A DNA stretch of 64,000 nt from Mycobacterium gallinarum (GTDB lineage: Bacteria > Actinomycetota > Actinomycetes > Mycobacteriales > Mycobacteriaceae), in NCBI RefSeq assembly GCF_010726765.1, contig NZ_AP022601.1:5456001-5520000 (forward strand), read 5' to 3'. This document shows positions 23,775-40,802 of this stretch, piece after piece (the first letter of the stretch is position 1; each line of letters begins with the position of its first letter). Below the pieces are notes generated by a model, which saw only the letters and a list, made by a program, of their open reading frames with translations, did no database searches and was not told the origin of the DNA. A program made the position numbers and the translations under genes.

Positions 23775-25607
23775 ATGGTCGACCGGTTCTGGGTGTGGTT
23801 GGGCACGGGTGTCGTCACCGCAGGTATTTCAGCGGCGTTGCTGGCTGGGGCGGGTGTGGCAACGGCAACCGAAGGCGACTCCGCAGACGGCGGCGGCACG
23901 AAGACTTCAGAATCATCGGATCCTGGCGGAAACAAGAACGACCCGGGCGCGGGAGTGACCCCGGGGAGCGGTCTGAAGGACGACGGGGACCAGAAAGGCG
24001 ACGTCCCTGCGGGCCAGCAGCCCAACGTCGGCGACGTTGACACCGACGACAACATCACGGACGACCTCACGGAAGAACTCAAGGACGACGAACTCAAGGA
24101 CGACGAACTCAAAGACGAGGAACCCAAGGGCGACGAGCTGATCGACGAGAGCATCCCTGACGCAGACGGAGACGCCGGCGAAATCGTCGACACCGTCGAG
24201 CAGCCCGATCTCGGCGACGCCGGGCGTTCGAACGACGGCCAAGACGAATCACAATCGGCGAGCCTGGACCAGACGTTGGTCGACGATCTTGACGTCTCGT
24301 TGAACTCCGAACTCGACGATGTCGAGAGAAACGCCTTGTTCGGTACCAAATCCCAGTCGGGCGAGGAACACGCACTTGTCCCGTTGACAACCGAGTTCGA
24401 AGAACTGACCAAGCAGACGGAGATCCCCGAGTTCGCTCCGGTGGCGTTCTCGGCCCCTGCCGCCGCGGAGATCAACTCCATCGCCGCCGCGAGACCGCTG
24501 AACATCGTGTTGGACGTGATCGGCACGATCGTCTTCGGTCTGTACGGGTTCGTCACACGGTTGATCGGCGGCCCGCCGGTTCTTCCGCCCAACAGCACCG
24601 TGACGGTGTACAGCTCGAGGCTGCGGATCGACTGCGGATGCGCACCCGGCGAAGGGGAGGAAGTCCCCGTCGACTGGTACATCCCGGAGAACCCCGATCC
24701 GGACCGAATCATCTACCTGCAGCACGGGTTCCTGGCCGCCGGTCCGTGGTACAGCTACACCGCCGCGACGCTGGCAGAACAGACGAACAGCATCGTCGTC
24801 GCACCGTCGATCACGTCGAACTTCCTGGCGTACGACCAGTGCTGGCTCGGCGGGGCGCCCATGCACCAGGCCATGGCCGGCCTGTTCGATCCGAACAACA
24901 CGGCGCTCGAGGAGAGTCTTGGGGCGACCCCTTACGAGGGGGAGCTCAAGTGGAAGAAGGTGGTCCTGATGGGCCATTCGCTCGGCGGCGGCGCGGTGTC
25001 CGGTATCGCCGGCTACATGACCGATGCCGAAATCGATGATCGATTGGCCGGCGTGGTGCTGTTGGACGGCGTGGGGTTGAACGGCCAGATGGTCAGCGAC
25101 CTCCAGAAGGTCGACTCGGGCATCCCGATCTATCAGCTGGCTGCGCCGAAGTACATGTGGAACATGTTCGGCAGCGGCACCGATGCGTTGATTGCGGCGC
25201 GACCCGACGCCCCGTTCTACGGCGTGACGTTGGCCGGCGGCTCCCACGTCGACACGATGCGGGGCGGCAACTTCCTCATCCAATTCTCGCAGCAACTCGT
25301 GGCGGGCTTCTCGACGCCGCAGAACGTCTCGGCGGCCGAGATTTTGATGGTCGGGTGGGTCAACGACATGTTCGACGGCGATCGGGCCGAAGGCATCTAC
25401 CTCGACAGCGGTGAAACCCGCACGATCGACACGCCGGCGGGCCAGGCCACCCTCGTCGACCTGCCGAATTCGCTGCGTAGGCCGTACCTGCTCAACTTCC
25501 TCGAGCCGTTGATGGCGATGAGCGGTGGTCTCTTCACTCTCCAGCCGGGATGCCTGCGCGAGCCGACCTCGACGGCCGCCGGCTGCGCGGGATCCGTCGC
25601 CGCCTGA
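23775..25607 (+). CDS. Secreted alpha/beta-hydrolase with acidic repeat linker
   Basis: A 610-residue exported protein. The signal peptide (TGVVTAGISAALLAGAGVATA) is followed by about 190 residues of very acidic, disordered sequence with KDDEL-type repeats, then a hydrophobic segment (LNIVLDVIGTIVFGLYGFV) and an alpha/beta-hydrolase domain with LQHGFLAAGPWYSY and nucleophile GHSLGG (Ser402); GGSHVDTM likely holds the catalytic histidine. Several cysteines (DCGCAP, YDQCW) suggest disulfides. Substrate unknown. ATG 23775 has AGGAG upstream; the frame is open to GTG 23709. A TATATT hexamer at 23694-23699 may be the promoter -10. Confidence 0.85.
   Translation: MVDRFWVWLGTGVVTAGISAALLAGAGVATATEGDSADGGGTKTSESSDPGGNKNDPGAGVTPGSGLKDDGDQKGDVPAGQQPNVGDVDTDDNITDDLTEELKDDELKDDELKDEEPKGDELIDESIPDADGDAGEIVDTVEQPDLGDAGRSNDGQDESQSASLDQTLVDDLDVSLNSELDDVERNALFGTKSQSGEEHALVPLTTEFEELTKQTEIPEFAPVAFSAPAAAEINSIAAARPLNIVLDVIGTIVFGLYGFVTRLIGGPPVLPPNSTVTVYSSRLRIDCGCAPGEGEEVPVDWYIPENPDPDRIIYLQHGFLAAGPWYSYTAATLAEQTNSIVVAPSITSNFLAYDQCWLGGAPMHQAMAGLFDPNNTALEESLGATPYEGELKWKKVVLMGHSLGGGAVSGIAGYMTDAEIDDRLAGVVLLDGVGLNGQMVSDLQKVDSGIPIYQLAAPKYMWNMFGSGTDALIAARPDAPFYGVTLAGGSHVDTMRGGNFLIQFSQQLVAGFSTPQNVSAAEILMVGWVNDMFDGDRAEGIYLDSGETRTIDTPAGQATLVDLPNSLRRPYLLNFLEPLMAMSGGLFTLQPGCLREPTSTAAGCAGSVAA
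24075..24134 (+). repeat. 15-bp in-frame tandem repeat in hydrolase gene
   Basis: Three 15-bp units beginning GAACTCAA (24075, 24090, 24105) and a degenerate fourth (24120) encode ELKDD-type pentapeptides. The period keeps frame, so copy-number change would only vary linker length. Confidence 0.85.
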
Positions 25608-33492
<7,885 letters not shown>

Positions 33493-33502
33493 GTCACTAC
33501 GG

Positions 33503-33533
33503 AAAAGCCCCCGCCATGTGCGGGGGCTTTTTT
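33503..33533 (+). terminator. Intrinsic terminator of rpoBC
   Basis: AAAAGCCCCCGC and GCGGGGGCTTTT form a 12-bp stem with a CATGT loop and end in a run of six T, a textbook terminator, starting 10 nt after the rpoC stop. Confidence 0.95.
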
Positions 33534-33618
33534 GTGCGACTCCTCCGCGCGAACGTGGGTTACCCGCACGGTTTGCGCCCATTTCGCGTGACACAAGCCC
33601 ACACTCGACGCGGTGTTC

Positions 33619-34245
33619 TTATGACGCTGAAGTGATGGTCGCGATACCCGGACCGTCGAGCTCGCGCGCAGCCACTCGTCTCCCGGAGACCGTCAGCAGG
33701 AGCGCCAGCGCGGATCCGGCCACCTCGGGACCGTCGCCGATGATGACATCCGCATCTGTCGCGACCAGCCGCACACCGGCGACGAGTTCTTTGGCGCCAC
33801 CGAAAGCCGTTGAGGTACGGACCTGTTGGCGCAGCGACCGGACAACCGCGTCCTGCGCATAGGTGTGGGTGATGCCCAGCGGCCGACGGATGTCCTCGCC
33901 GTGCACGACCTCTTCGACGAGCCGGGTGTCCAGCGGCGCGATCGGGATCGACGTCCGCGTCGCCACCGCGCGCAACCGCTGCAATGTCTCCGCGGGTGTA
34001 CCGCCGCGTGCGCGCTGGATGCCGCGGGTGTTCTGCCGGTCGAAGTCGAACCCCGCGCGAACCATGTCGACGGCGAAGCCGAGCCGGGTCGAGCGCGCGA
34101 CGTCAACCAGATGGGCCGCCACGTCGTGCACCGTCCACCCGGCGCAGAGGGAGGGCTGCTCCCACGCGGTGTCGTCGAGGCGAGCGAGACCGTCGATCAT
34201 GGCCGCACGTTCGGCATGCACCAGCGGCCAGACGTCATTGCGCAT
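33619..34245 (-). CDS. Maleylpyruvate-isomerase-type (DinB-like) enzyme
   Basis: A 208-residue member of the mycothiol-dependent maleylpyruvate isomerase N-domain family. The N-terminal helix ERAAMIDGLARLDDTAWEQP is followed by CAGWTVHDVAAHLVDVA, the conserved W-x-V-x-D-x-x-A-H-L pattern with the first metal histidine; VEEVVHGEDIRRPLG gives the third. A small C-terminal SCP2-like domain (from about residue 140) is seen. It probably transfers or isomerises a substrate with mycothiol; the substrate is unknown. This is the third DinB-fold gene in the window. It is convergent with rpoC beyond its terminator. Confidence 0.86.
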   Translation of the reverse strand: MRNDVWPLVHAERAAMIDGLARLDDTAWEQPSLCAGWTVHDVAAHLVDVARSTRLGFAVDMVRAGFDFDRQNTRGIQRARGGTPAETLQRLRAVATRTSIPIAPLDTRLVEEVVHGEDIRRPLGITHTYAQDAVVRSLRQQVRTSTAFGGAKELVAGVRLVATDADVIIGDGPEVAGSALALLLTVSGRRVAARELDGPGIATITSAS

Positions 34246-34295
34246 AGCCGGGTAGACCAGGGGCGCGGACGGAACTCATCGGCCACACTCGATGG

Positions 34296-35372
34296 ATGAC
34301 GACTTGGTTCCGGCTGCCGCTGATTGCGCGCGCCGCGGCCATCGGCGTCGGCTGGCTCGCTTACTTCGGCCTCATCCTGCGTCTCCTCCCGGCTGACAGC
34401 GTTCGGATGTCCGTGCCCGTCGGTGTGGCGTGCGTCTTGGGATCGGTCGTCACCGCGGTCGCGGATCACCGCATCCACAGCAAGTTCGGCACCGTCGAGT
34501 GCATCACGGAGTACCGCCGCGCGCTTCGGACCGGCAAGCTCCCCAAGGGCGCCGACGTCGACGAGTGGGCGCGCTGGCTGCACGGCAGCGAGATGGCCAA
34601 CGGCGCGGCGGCGCTGTGCGTCCTGCCATTCGTGGTGCTCGGCTTGTTCACCGGCATGGGCAGCGAGTCGCCGTACCGCTGGCTTCCCGTCGCGCTGTTC
34701 GCCCTGACTTTGGGATGGGGCGTCGTCGTGGTGGTGCGTCGGGGCGCGGGGATCAAACAACTGAGCGCCGCCATCGAACGCCGCGGCGAGCCGACCACCC
34801 CACCGGCCCCAGCCGCCCCCAGGACGTTGATGACGGAGGGCGTGTTCGAGTCCTCGCCGGCCGGCCGACTGACCTCGGGCTTTCTCATGTGGTTCGCCGG
34901 GGCGTTTCTGGTGATGCTGATCGTTGACCTCGGCACCCTCGTCTTCGGCGGGCCGTGGATCATGCCCCTTCCGATCGCCGCCGGTGTCGCGGCGCTGGTC
35001 GGCCTGGCGTGGGCACTGCTCGGCGAGGATCGCGACCTGCGCCGCAATTTCGCGTCGTACGACCAGTACGTCGAATACCACCGGACGCTGAGGACCAGCG
35101 AGATGCCCGCCGCCATCGAGCCTGAATTGTGGCGCAGGCGGCTCACGAGTTCACGCAGGGAGAACTGGGTCAGGGCGGTACTCGCCGCCTTCCTCATCGT
35201 GCTCGGGATTGCGGCGATTGTGACCGGCAGAAATGGATATCACTGGGTGATCGCCTCGCTGTGCGAGCTCTTGGCGATCTGGTTGTTGATCAATTGGTGG
35301 GGTGCGCGCGAGCGGCTCAGGCGGTTGGCGCAGGCGGTCGATCGGCAAGCGATCCGCCAGACGTGGGGGTGA
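34296..35372 (+). CDS. Membrane protein of two duplicated halves
   Basis: A 358-residue protein with about eight hydrophobic segments. Each half has two membrane helices, a cytosolic block, and two more helices. The cytosolic blocks align: EYRRALRTGKLPKGADVDEW in half one and EYHRTLRTSEMPAAIEPELW in half two, each followed by a short basic stretch, a pair of membrane helices and a closing RLRRL/IKQL helix. It is thus an internal duplication. A Pro-rich linker (TTPPAPAAPR) joins the halves. I do not recognise a functional family. The start ATG has no clear ribosome site. It is 35 nt ahead of endonuclease IV, which has its own promoter. Confidence 0.78.
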   Translation: MTTWFRLPLIARAAAIGVGWLAYFGLILRLLPADSVRMSVPVGVACVLGSVVTAVADHRIHSKFGTVECITEYRRALRTGKLPKGADVDEWARWLHGSEMANGAAALCVLPFVVLGLFTGMGSESPYRWLPVALFALTLGWGVVVVVRRGAGIKQLSAAIERRGEPTTPPAPAAPRTLMTEGVFESSPAGRLTSGFLMWFAGAFLVMLIVDLGTLVFGGPWIMPLPIAAGVAALVGLAWALLGEDRDLRRNFASYDQYVEYHRTLRTSEMPAAIEPELWRRRLTSSRRENWVRAVLAAFLIVLGIAAIVTGRNGYHWVIASLCELLAIWLLINWWGARERLRRLAQAVDRQAIRQTWG

Positions 35373-35395
35373 GTCGCGCTGTCGGCCCACGCGCC

Positions 35396-35401
35396 TAAAC
35401 T
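35396..35401 (+). promoter_or_regulatory. -10 hexamer for leaderless endonuclease IV
   Basis: TAAACT (TANNNT) ends exactly 7 nt before the GTG at 35408, and there is no Shine-Dalgarno, so the mRNA probably starts at the start codon. Confidence 0.55.
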
Positions 35402-35407
35402 CGTGGC

Positions 35408-36160
35408 GTGCTTATTGGTTCGCATGTTCACGGAGACGACCCCCTGGCCGACGCGGCGGCCGACGGTGCCGACGTGGTGCAGTTCTTCCTCGGCAATCCG
35501 CAGAGCTGGAAGAAGCCCAAACCCCGTGAGGACGCCGACGTGCTCAAGGCGGCCAGCATGCCGCTGTACGTCCACGCGCCGTACTTGATCAACGTGGCTT
35601 CGGCCAACAACCGGGTGCGCATCCCGTCGCGCAAGATCCTGCAGGACACCTGCGATGCCGCATCGGAGATCAATGCGACGGCGGTGATCGTGCACGGTGG
35701 CCACGCCGACGACAAAGACTACGAGGCCGGCTTCGAACGCTGGGTCAAGGCGCTGGACTACCTCGAGACCGATGTGCCGGTCTACCTGGAGAACACCGCG
35801 GGGGGTGAGCACGCGATGGCCCGGCACTTCGACGTCATCGGGCGGCTGTGGGACCGCATCGGCGATACCGGCATCGGGTTCTGTCTGGACACCTGCCACG
35901 CCTGGGCGGCGGGTGAAGAGCTGATCGACGCCGTCGCCCGCATCAAGGCGCTCACCGGCCGCATCGACCTGGTGCATTGCAACGACTCCCGTGACGCCGC
36001 AGGGTCGGGCGCCGACCGGCACGCCAATTTCGGCACCGGTCAGATCGACCCGCAGTTGCTTGTCGCGGTGGTCGGCGCCGCCGACGCCCCGGTCATCTGT
36101 GAGACTGCCGACGCGGGGCGCAAGGACGACATCGCGTTCCTGCGCGAACACCTGGGCTGA
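35408..36160 (+). CDS. nfo: Endonuclease IV (apurinic/apyrimidinic endonuclease)
   Basis: A 250-residue TIM-barrel AP endonuclease (Rv0670, named end in M. tuberculosis). Zinc-ligand motifs are all present: GSHV at the start, [55 protein letters not shown] (quoted in parts: LVHCNDSRD, then DRHANFGTG) and ICETAD. It cuts the backbone 5' to abasic sites and removes blocked 3' ends in base-excision repair. Start GTG with a -10 exactly 7 nt upstream indicates a leaderless transcript. The neighbouring genes are not repair genes. Confidence 0.95.
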   Translation: MLIGSHVHGDDPLADAAADGADVVQFFLGNPQSWKKPKPREDADVLKAASMPLYVHAPYLINVASANNRVRIPSRKILQDTCDAASEINATAVIVHGGHADDKDYEAGFERWVKALDYLETDVPVYLENTAGGEHAMARHFDVIGRLWDRIGDTGIGFCLDTCHAWAAGEELIDAVARIKALTGRIDLVHCNDSRDAAGSGADRHANFGTGQIDPQLLVAVVGAADAPVICETADAGRKDDIAFLREHLG

Positions 36161-36307
36161 CCAGCGCCGTAAGGCCCAACGGGAGTGGTCCGGGCGCCAC
36201 GGTGGCATAACGAAAACGTGATTCAAATTTCGGGTGGACGGCCGGTTAACTAGGCTCTCGACGAAACAGGCGGTACCGATCGCCGACCGGCATGCGAGGG
36301 GCTGTTT

Positions 36308-37417
36308 GTGTCCGCCATTGACGAGTCGTCAATTGCGCCGCCGCGCGCCTTGGACACGATCGAGCCCACTCCGGGGCCGGATCGATCCCGATGGCTGCGG
36401 ATCACGCGCTGGGTCGCCGTCGCGATCTGGGCGGCGGCCGTCATCTATCGCACCGCAACCGACGGCTTCGCGTTCAACCGCGAACTGGTGCTGCTTTACG
36501 TGTGCACGGGCCTGGCCGCCGCCAGCATCGGTCAGGGCCGCCGCATGCTCTACATCATCCGGGACTGGCTGCCGTTCGCCTTGGTGCTCATCGCCTACGA
36601 CCTGAGCAGGGGAGCGGCCGACATGATCGGCCGGCCGACGCTATGGGAATGGCCCGCCGACGTCGACCGCTGGCTGTTCGCCGGGACGATGCCGACGGTG
36701 TGGCTGCAGGAGCAGCTGAAGCTCCCCGAGCCGCCCTGGTGGGAAGTGGTAATCAGCAGCGTCTACATGTCCTTCTTCATCCTTCCCTACGTGGTCGCCG
36801 CGGTGCTCTGGCTGCGGGATCGCGAGGAATGGAAGTCATTCGTCAAGCTGTTCGTCGGGCTCAATGTCGTTGGGCTGGCGATTTACGCGACGCTGCCGGC
36901 CGCACCGCCGTGGGCAGCCGCCCGCTGCACCGCGGCCGACGTCACCGGCGGCCCCGCCAACCCGCGGTGCATGTTCAGATCGGCGCGCGGTGTGCCCGAC
37001 GGTGGTGTGCTCGGGGCAATGCAGTCCACGCAGGATGGCGCGAACAACTGGATCGAAAGGATCGTCGGCCGGGGTTGGGGCAACCTGAACCTGCATTCAG
37101 CGACGGCGCTGCTCGACCAAGGTCAGGCCAGCGTCAACCTCGTCGCGGCCATTCCGTCCCTGCACGCGGGCATGACCGCGGCGGTGGCGATGTTCCTGTG
37201 GAACCGGGTGCACCGCGGGTGGCGGCCGGTGCTGGTGATCTATCCGCTGATCATGGCGTTCACGCTGGTGTACACCGCCGAGCACTACGTGATCGACATC
37301 CTGCTGGGCTGGGTGCTGGCCGTGGTGATTATCCTTCTGCTCAACCGCCACGAGGCGCGGCGGGCGCGCCGACGGCCGGCTGAGGAGAATCTTTCGAGCC
37401 CGGTGCCCGATCCGTGA
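36308..37417 (+). CDS. PAP2-type phosphatase, Aur1/Ipt1-like membrane protein
   Basis: A 369-residue integral membrane protein with about six helices. The C-terminal motifs IPSLHAGM (His286) and EHYVIDILLGW (His326, Asp330) are the second and third PAP2 phosphatase motifs, here of the inositol-phosphotransferase (Aur1/Ipt1) type. A loop with CTAADV and PNPRCMF-like cysteines between helices (NPRCMFRS) probably faces outward. It may dephosphorylate or transfer a phospho-head group on prenyl or inositol lipids; the substrate is unknown. The GTG at 36308 has AGGGG 8 nt upstream. It is 12 nt ahead of an alpha/beta-hydrolase gene. Confidence 0.85.
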   Translation: MSAIDESSIAPPRALDTIEPTPGPDRSRWLRITRWVAVAIWAAAVIYRTATDGFAFNRELVLLYVCTGLAAASIGQGRRMLYIIRDWLPFALVLIAYDLSRGAADMIGRPTLWEWPADVDRWLFAGTMPTVWLQEQLKLPEPPWWEVVISSVYMSFFILPYVVAAVLWLRDREEWKSFVKLFVGLNVVGLAIYATLPAAPPWAAARCTAADVTGGPANPRCMFRSARGVPDGGVLGAMQSTQDGANNWIERIVGRGWGNLNLHSATALLDQGQASVNLVAAIPSLHAGMTAAVAMFLWNRVHRGWRPVLVIYPLIMAFTLVYTAEHYVIDILLGWVLAVVIILLLNRHEARRARRRPAEENLSSPVPDP

Positions 37418-37429
37418 TCTGATCCGTGC

Positions 37430-38182
37430 ATGGCTGTCGAGTCGCGCGGCTTCCGGATCGACTACACCGTGGACGGCGACGGACCCCCTCTGCTGCTGAT
37501 CGCCGGGACGTTGTGCGCGGCACGGCACTGGCGCGACTTCGGATACGCGGCGGCTCTCGCGCGGGAATGGCGTGTCATCAATGTCGATCCGCTCGGGCAT
37601 GGGGCCAGCGACACCCCGCACGACGCGGACGCCTACGACGCCGCGGGGGTGACGGCCGACCTTGTCGCGGTTCTCGATGCCGAGGGGATCGACCGCGTCA
37701 CCGCCTGGGGGTATTCGCGCGGCGGATGGCTGGCCTGCAACCTCGCCAGCCGCCACCCCGACCGGGTGAACCACGTTGTGGTCGCCGCCTACGCGATGCA
37801 TGCCCACGAAGAGGAAGCCGACAGGCTGTTGCGCCCGCTGGCGAATTTCTTGCGGCGCGGCGATTGGTCGGCCTTGTGGCGCGCGCTCGGTGTCACCGAT
37901 CTCGGCCTCCAGAAGATGTTCGAGGCAGGCAACGACCCGTACGCGGTGGCGGCCGCGATCGAGGGCTCTCTGCGTCCCACGCGGTACATCAACCCCGTGA
38001 CGTTTGGCTGCCCTGCCACGTATTACGTGGGATCCGAGGACTGGATCGTGCCGCACGTGCGTGCTGACGCAGAGGCTCTTCATGCGAGCGTCGACGTGAT
38101 CGCCGGTCAGGGGCACATCGGGTCGTTCTTCTCGTCCGCCGAGCAGGCGCTCAAGGTTGTCGCATCGCGCCTCAATCGCTGA
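37430..38182 (+). CDS. Alpha/beta-fold hydrolase
   Basis: A 250-residue cytosolic alpha/beta-hydrolase. Oxyanion-hole region LLLIAGTLCAARHW, strand VINVDPLGHGASD, nucleophile elbow GYSRGG (serine about residue 95), acid in GSEDWIV and histidine in GQGHIGSF. The general fold matches carboxylesterase or enol-lactonase-type enzymes; no closer assignment is safe. It follows the PAP2 gene by 12 nt and precedes fadE8, which has its own promoter-operator. No lipoprotein LpqP, the usual M. tuberculosis neighbour of fadE8, is found here. Confidence 0.85.
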   Translation: MAVESRGFRIDYTVDGDGPPLLLIAGTLCAARHWRDFGYAAALAREWRVINVDPLGHGASDTPHDADAYDAAGVTADLVAVLDAEGIDRVTAWGYSRGGWLACNLASRHPDRVNHVVVAAYAMHAHEEEADRLLRPLANFLRRGDWSALWRALGVTDLGLQKMFEAGNDPYAVAAAIEGSLRPTRYINPVTFGCPATYYVGSEDWIVPHVRADAEALHASVDVIAGQGHIGSFFSSAEQALKVVASRLNR

Positions 38183-38189
38183 ACAGCAG

Positions 38190-38229
38190 ATATTACGACT
38201 CTTGTTCGACTGTCGAAAAAGTGTAATAT
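38190..38229 (+). promoter_or_regulatory. fadE8 promoter with nested palindromes
   Basis: -35 TTGTTC (38202-38207) and -10 TAATAT (38224-38229) are 16 bp apart, and transcription would start at the ATG (38237). The outer inverted repeat ATATTAC (38190-38196) and GTAATAT (38223-38229) covers the -10, and an inner TTCGAC-T-GTCGAA (38205-38217) covers the spacer. A repressor here would block the promoter. Confidence 0.6.
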
Positions 38230-38236
38230 TGGCGGC

Positions 38237-39865
38237 ATGTCAGACACGCACGTCGTCACCAATCAGGTTCCGCCGCTGGAGGACTACAACCCGGCCACCT
38301 CCCCGGTGCTCACCGAGGCGCTGATCCGCGAGGGGGGCGAGTGGGGCCTCGACGAGGTGACCGATCTCGGTGCGCTCTCGGGTTCGAAGCAGGCGCAGCG
38401 CGCCGGTGAGCTCGCGGACCGCAACCAGCCGATCCTGCGCACGCACGACCGGTTCGGCCACCGGATCGACGAGGTCGAGTACGACCCCGCCTACCACGAG
38501 CTGATGACGACGGCGATCGGCCACGGTCTGCATGCCGCGCCCTGGGCCGACGACCGCGCCGGTGCCCACGTCGTGCGCGCCGCCAAGACGTCGGTGTGGA
38601 CGCCCGAACCCGGCCACATCTGCCCGATCTCGATGACGTACGCCGTCGTGCCCGCGCTGCGCAACAACGCCGAACTCGCCAAGCTCTACGAGCCGCTGCT
38701 GACCAGCCGCCATTACGACCCCGAGCTGAAGGTGCCGACGACGAAAGCCGGTATCACCGCAGGCATGTCGATGACCGAGAAGCAGGGCGGTTCCGATGTG
38801 CGCGCGGGCACTACGCAGGCAACCCGGAACGCCGACGGAAGCTACAGCCTGACGGGCCACAAGTGGTTCACCTCGGCGCCGATGTGCGACGTCTTCCTCG
38901 TTCTCGCGCAAGCGCCGAAGGGTCTGTCCTGCTTCTTCCTGCCGCGCATTCTGCCCGACGGCAGCCGCAACCGGATGTTGCTGCAGCGCCTCAAGGACAA
39001 GCTCGGCAACCACGCAAACGCCTCCAGTGAAGTCGAATACGACGGCGCCACCGCATGGCTCGTCGGCGAGGAAGGCCGCGGCGTGCCCACCATCATCGAG
39101 ATGGTGAACCTCACCCGGCTGGACTGCACACTGGGCAGCGCGACGAGTATGCGCAGTGGCCTGGCCCGCGCAATACACCATGCCCAGCACCGAAAGGCGT
39201 TCGGCGAGTACCTGATCGACCAGCCGCTGATGCGCAACGTGCTGGCCGACCTTGCGGTCGAGGCCGAGGCGGCGACCATCCTTGCGATGCGCATGGCCGG
39301 TGCCACCGATGCCGCGGTGCGCGGTGACGAGCGGGAGACGCTGCTGCGCCGCATCGGCCTGGCGGCGGGCAAGTACTGGGTGTGCAAGCGGGCCACTCCG
39401 CACGCCGCCGAAGCGATGGAATGCCTTGGCGGCAACGGCTACGTCGAGGAGTCCGGGATGCCCAGGCTGTACCGCGAAGCCCCGCTGATGGGAATCTGGG
39501 AGGGGTCGGGCAACGTCAGCGCGCTGGACACGTTGCGCGCCATGGCAACCCGACCGGAGTGCGTCGAGGTGCTGTTCGACGAGCTGTCCCGCACGGCGGG
39601 CCAGGATCCACGCCTGGATGCCCACGTCGACCGGCTACGGCCCCAGCTGGGGGATCTCGAGACCATCCAGTACCGCGCCCGCAAGGTCGCCGAGGACATC
39701 AGCCTGGCGCTGCAGGGAGCGCTGCTGGTGCGCCACGGTCATCCCGCCGTCGCCGAGGCATTCCTGGCGACGCGGCTCGGCGGGCAGTGGGGCGGCGCCT
39801 TCGGGACCATGCCCACCGGACTGGATCTCGCGCCGATCCTCGAGCGTGCTTTGGTGAAGGGATGA
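38237..39865 (+). CDS. fadE8: Acyl-CoA dehydrogenase FadE8 (AidB-like)
   Basis: A 542-residue acyl-CoA dehydrogenase of the AidB-like long form, matching FadE8 (Rv0672). GMSMTEKQGGSDVRAGTTQA is the flavin/substrate signature, LTGHKWFTSAP the second, and QHRKAFGEYLIDQPLMRNVL and ECLGGNGYVEESGMPRLYRE the C-terminal ones. It would oxidise acyl-CoA to enoyl-CoA, feeding the crotonases encoded next; AidB itself also protects from alkylation, so a repair role cannot be excluded. The ATG has no ribosome site and lies 8 nt after TAATAT, so the mRNA is probably leaderless. The stop overlaps echA4 by ATGA. Confidence 0.94.
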   Translation: MSDTHVVTNQVPPLEDYNPATSPVLTEALIREGGEWGLDEVTDLGALSGSKQAQRAGELADRNQPILRTHDRFGHRIDEVEYDPAYHELMTTAIGHGLHAAPWADDRAGAHVVRAAKTSVWTPEPGHICPISMTYAVVPALRNNAELAKLYEPLLTSRHYDPELKVPTTKAGITAGMSMTEKQGGSDVRAGTTQATRNADGSYSLTGHKWFTSAPMCDVFLVLAQAPKGLSCFFLPRILPDGSRNRMLLQRLKDKLGNHANASSEVEYDGATAWLVGEEGRGVPTIIEMVNLTRLDCTLGSATSMRSGLARAIHHAQHRKAFGEYLIDQPLMRNVLADLAVEAEAATILAMRMAGATDAAVRGDERETLLRRIGLAAGKYWVCKRATPHAAEAMECLGGNGYVEESGMPRLYREAPLMGIWEGSGNVSALDTLRAMATRPECVEVLFDELSRTAGQDPRLDAHVDRLRPQLGDLETIQYRARKVAEDISLALQGALLVRHGHPAVAEAFLATRLGGQWGGAFGTMPTGLDLAPILERALVKG

Positions 39866-40800
39866 CACACGCGATTCGGCCGGTGGATTTCGACAACCTG
39901 AAGACGATGACCTATGAGGTCACCGATCGGGTTGCCCGCATCACGTTCAACCGGCCCGAGAAGGGCAACGCGATCGTTGCGGACACACCGCTGGAGCTGT
40001 CCGCCCTCGTCGAACGCGCTGACCTCGACCCCAACGTGCACGTGATCCTGGTTTCCGGTCGCGGCGAAGGGTTTTGCGCCGGTTTCGATCTGTCCGCATA
40101 CGCCGAGGGTTCCTCGTCGGCGGGTGGCGGCAGTCCCTACAAAGACACCGTGCTGTCGGGTAAGACGCAGGCCGTCAATCATCTGCCCGATCAGCCGTGG
40201 GATCCGATGATCGACTACCAGATGATGAGCCGCTTCGTTCGCGGCTTCTCCAGCCTGCTGCACGCGGACAAGCCGACGGTCGCCAAGATCCACGGTTACT
40301 GCGTCGCGGGCGGCACCGACATCGCGCTGCACGCCGATCAGGTGATCGCAGCCGCGGATGCCAAGATCGGTTATCCGCCCACCCGGGTCTGGGGTGTCCC
40401 CGCCGCCGGCATGTGGGCCCACCGCCTCGGCGATCAGCGCGCCAAACGCCTTCTGCTGACCGGTGATTCCATCACCGGAGCCCAAGCCGCCGAATGGGGA
40501 CTCGCGGTCGAGGCACCCGCACCGGAGGATCTCGACGAACGCACGGAGCGGCTGGTCGAACGTATCGCCGCAGTCCCGATCAACCAGCTGATCATGGTGA
40601 AGCTCGCGATGAACTCCGCGTTGCTCAACCAGGGCACCGCGAACAGCGCGATGGTGTCGACGATCTTCGACGGCATCGCGCGGCACACCCCGGAGGGGCA
40701 TGCGTTCGTCGCTCAGTCCCGCGAACACGGTTTCCGGGAGGCGGTGCGCCAGCGCGACGAGCCGTTCGGCGACCATGGCCGGAAGGCGTCCGGGGTCTGA
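39862..40800 (+). CDS. echA4: Enoyl-CoA hydratase EchA4
   Basis: A 312-residue crotonase. ARITFNRPEKGNAI opens the fold, GRGEGFCAGFDLSAYAEG forms the first oxyanion/CoA site and KIHGYCVAGGTDIALHADQV the second. It would hydrate enoyl-CoA from FadE8. An insertion of about 50 residues between the two sites (after AEGSSSAGGGSPYKDT) makes it longer than typical EchA proteins. Translationally coupled to fadE8 (ATGA) and followed 2 nt later by the paaX-like regulator. Confidence 0.93.
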   Translation: MTHAIRPVDFDNLKTMTYEVTDRVARITFNRPEKGNAIVADTPLELSALVERADLDPNVHVILVSGRGEGFCAGFDLSAYAEGSSSAGGGSPYKDTVLSGKTQAVNHLPDQPWDPMIDYQMMSRFVRGFSSLLHADKPTVAKIHGYCVAGGTDIALHADQVIAAADAKIGYPPTRVWGVPAAGMWAHRLGDQRAKRLLLTGDSITGAQAAEWGLAVEAPAPEDLDERTERLVERIAAVPINQLIMVKLAMNSALLNQGTANSAMVSTIFDGIARHTPEGHAFVAQSREHGFREAVRQRDEPFGDHGRKASGV

Positions 40801-40802
40801 CC

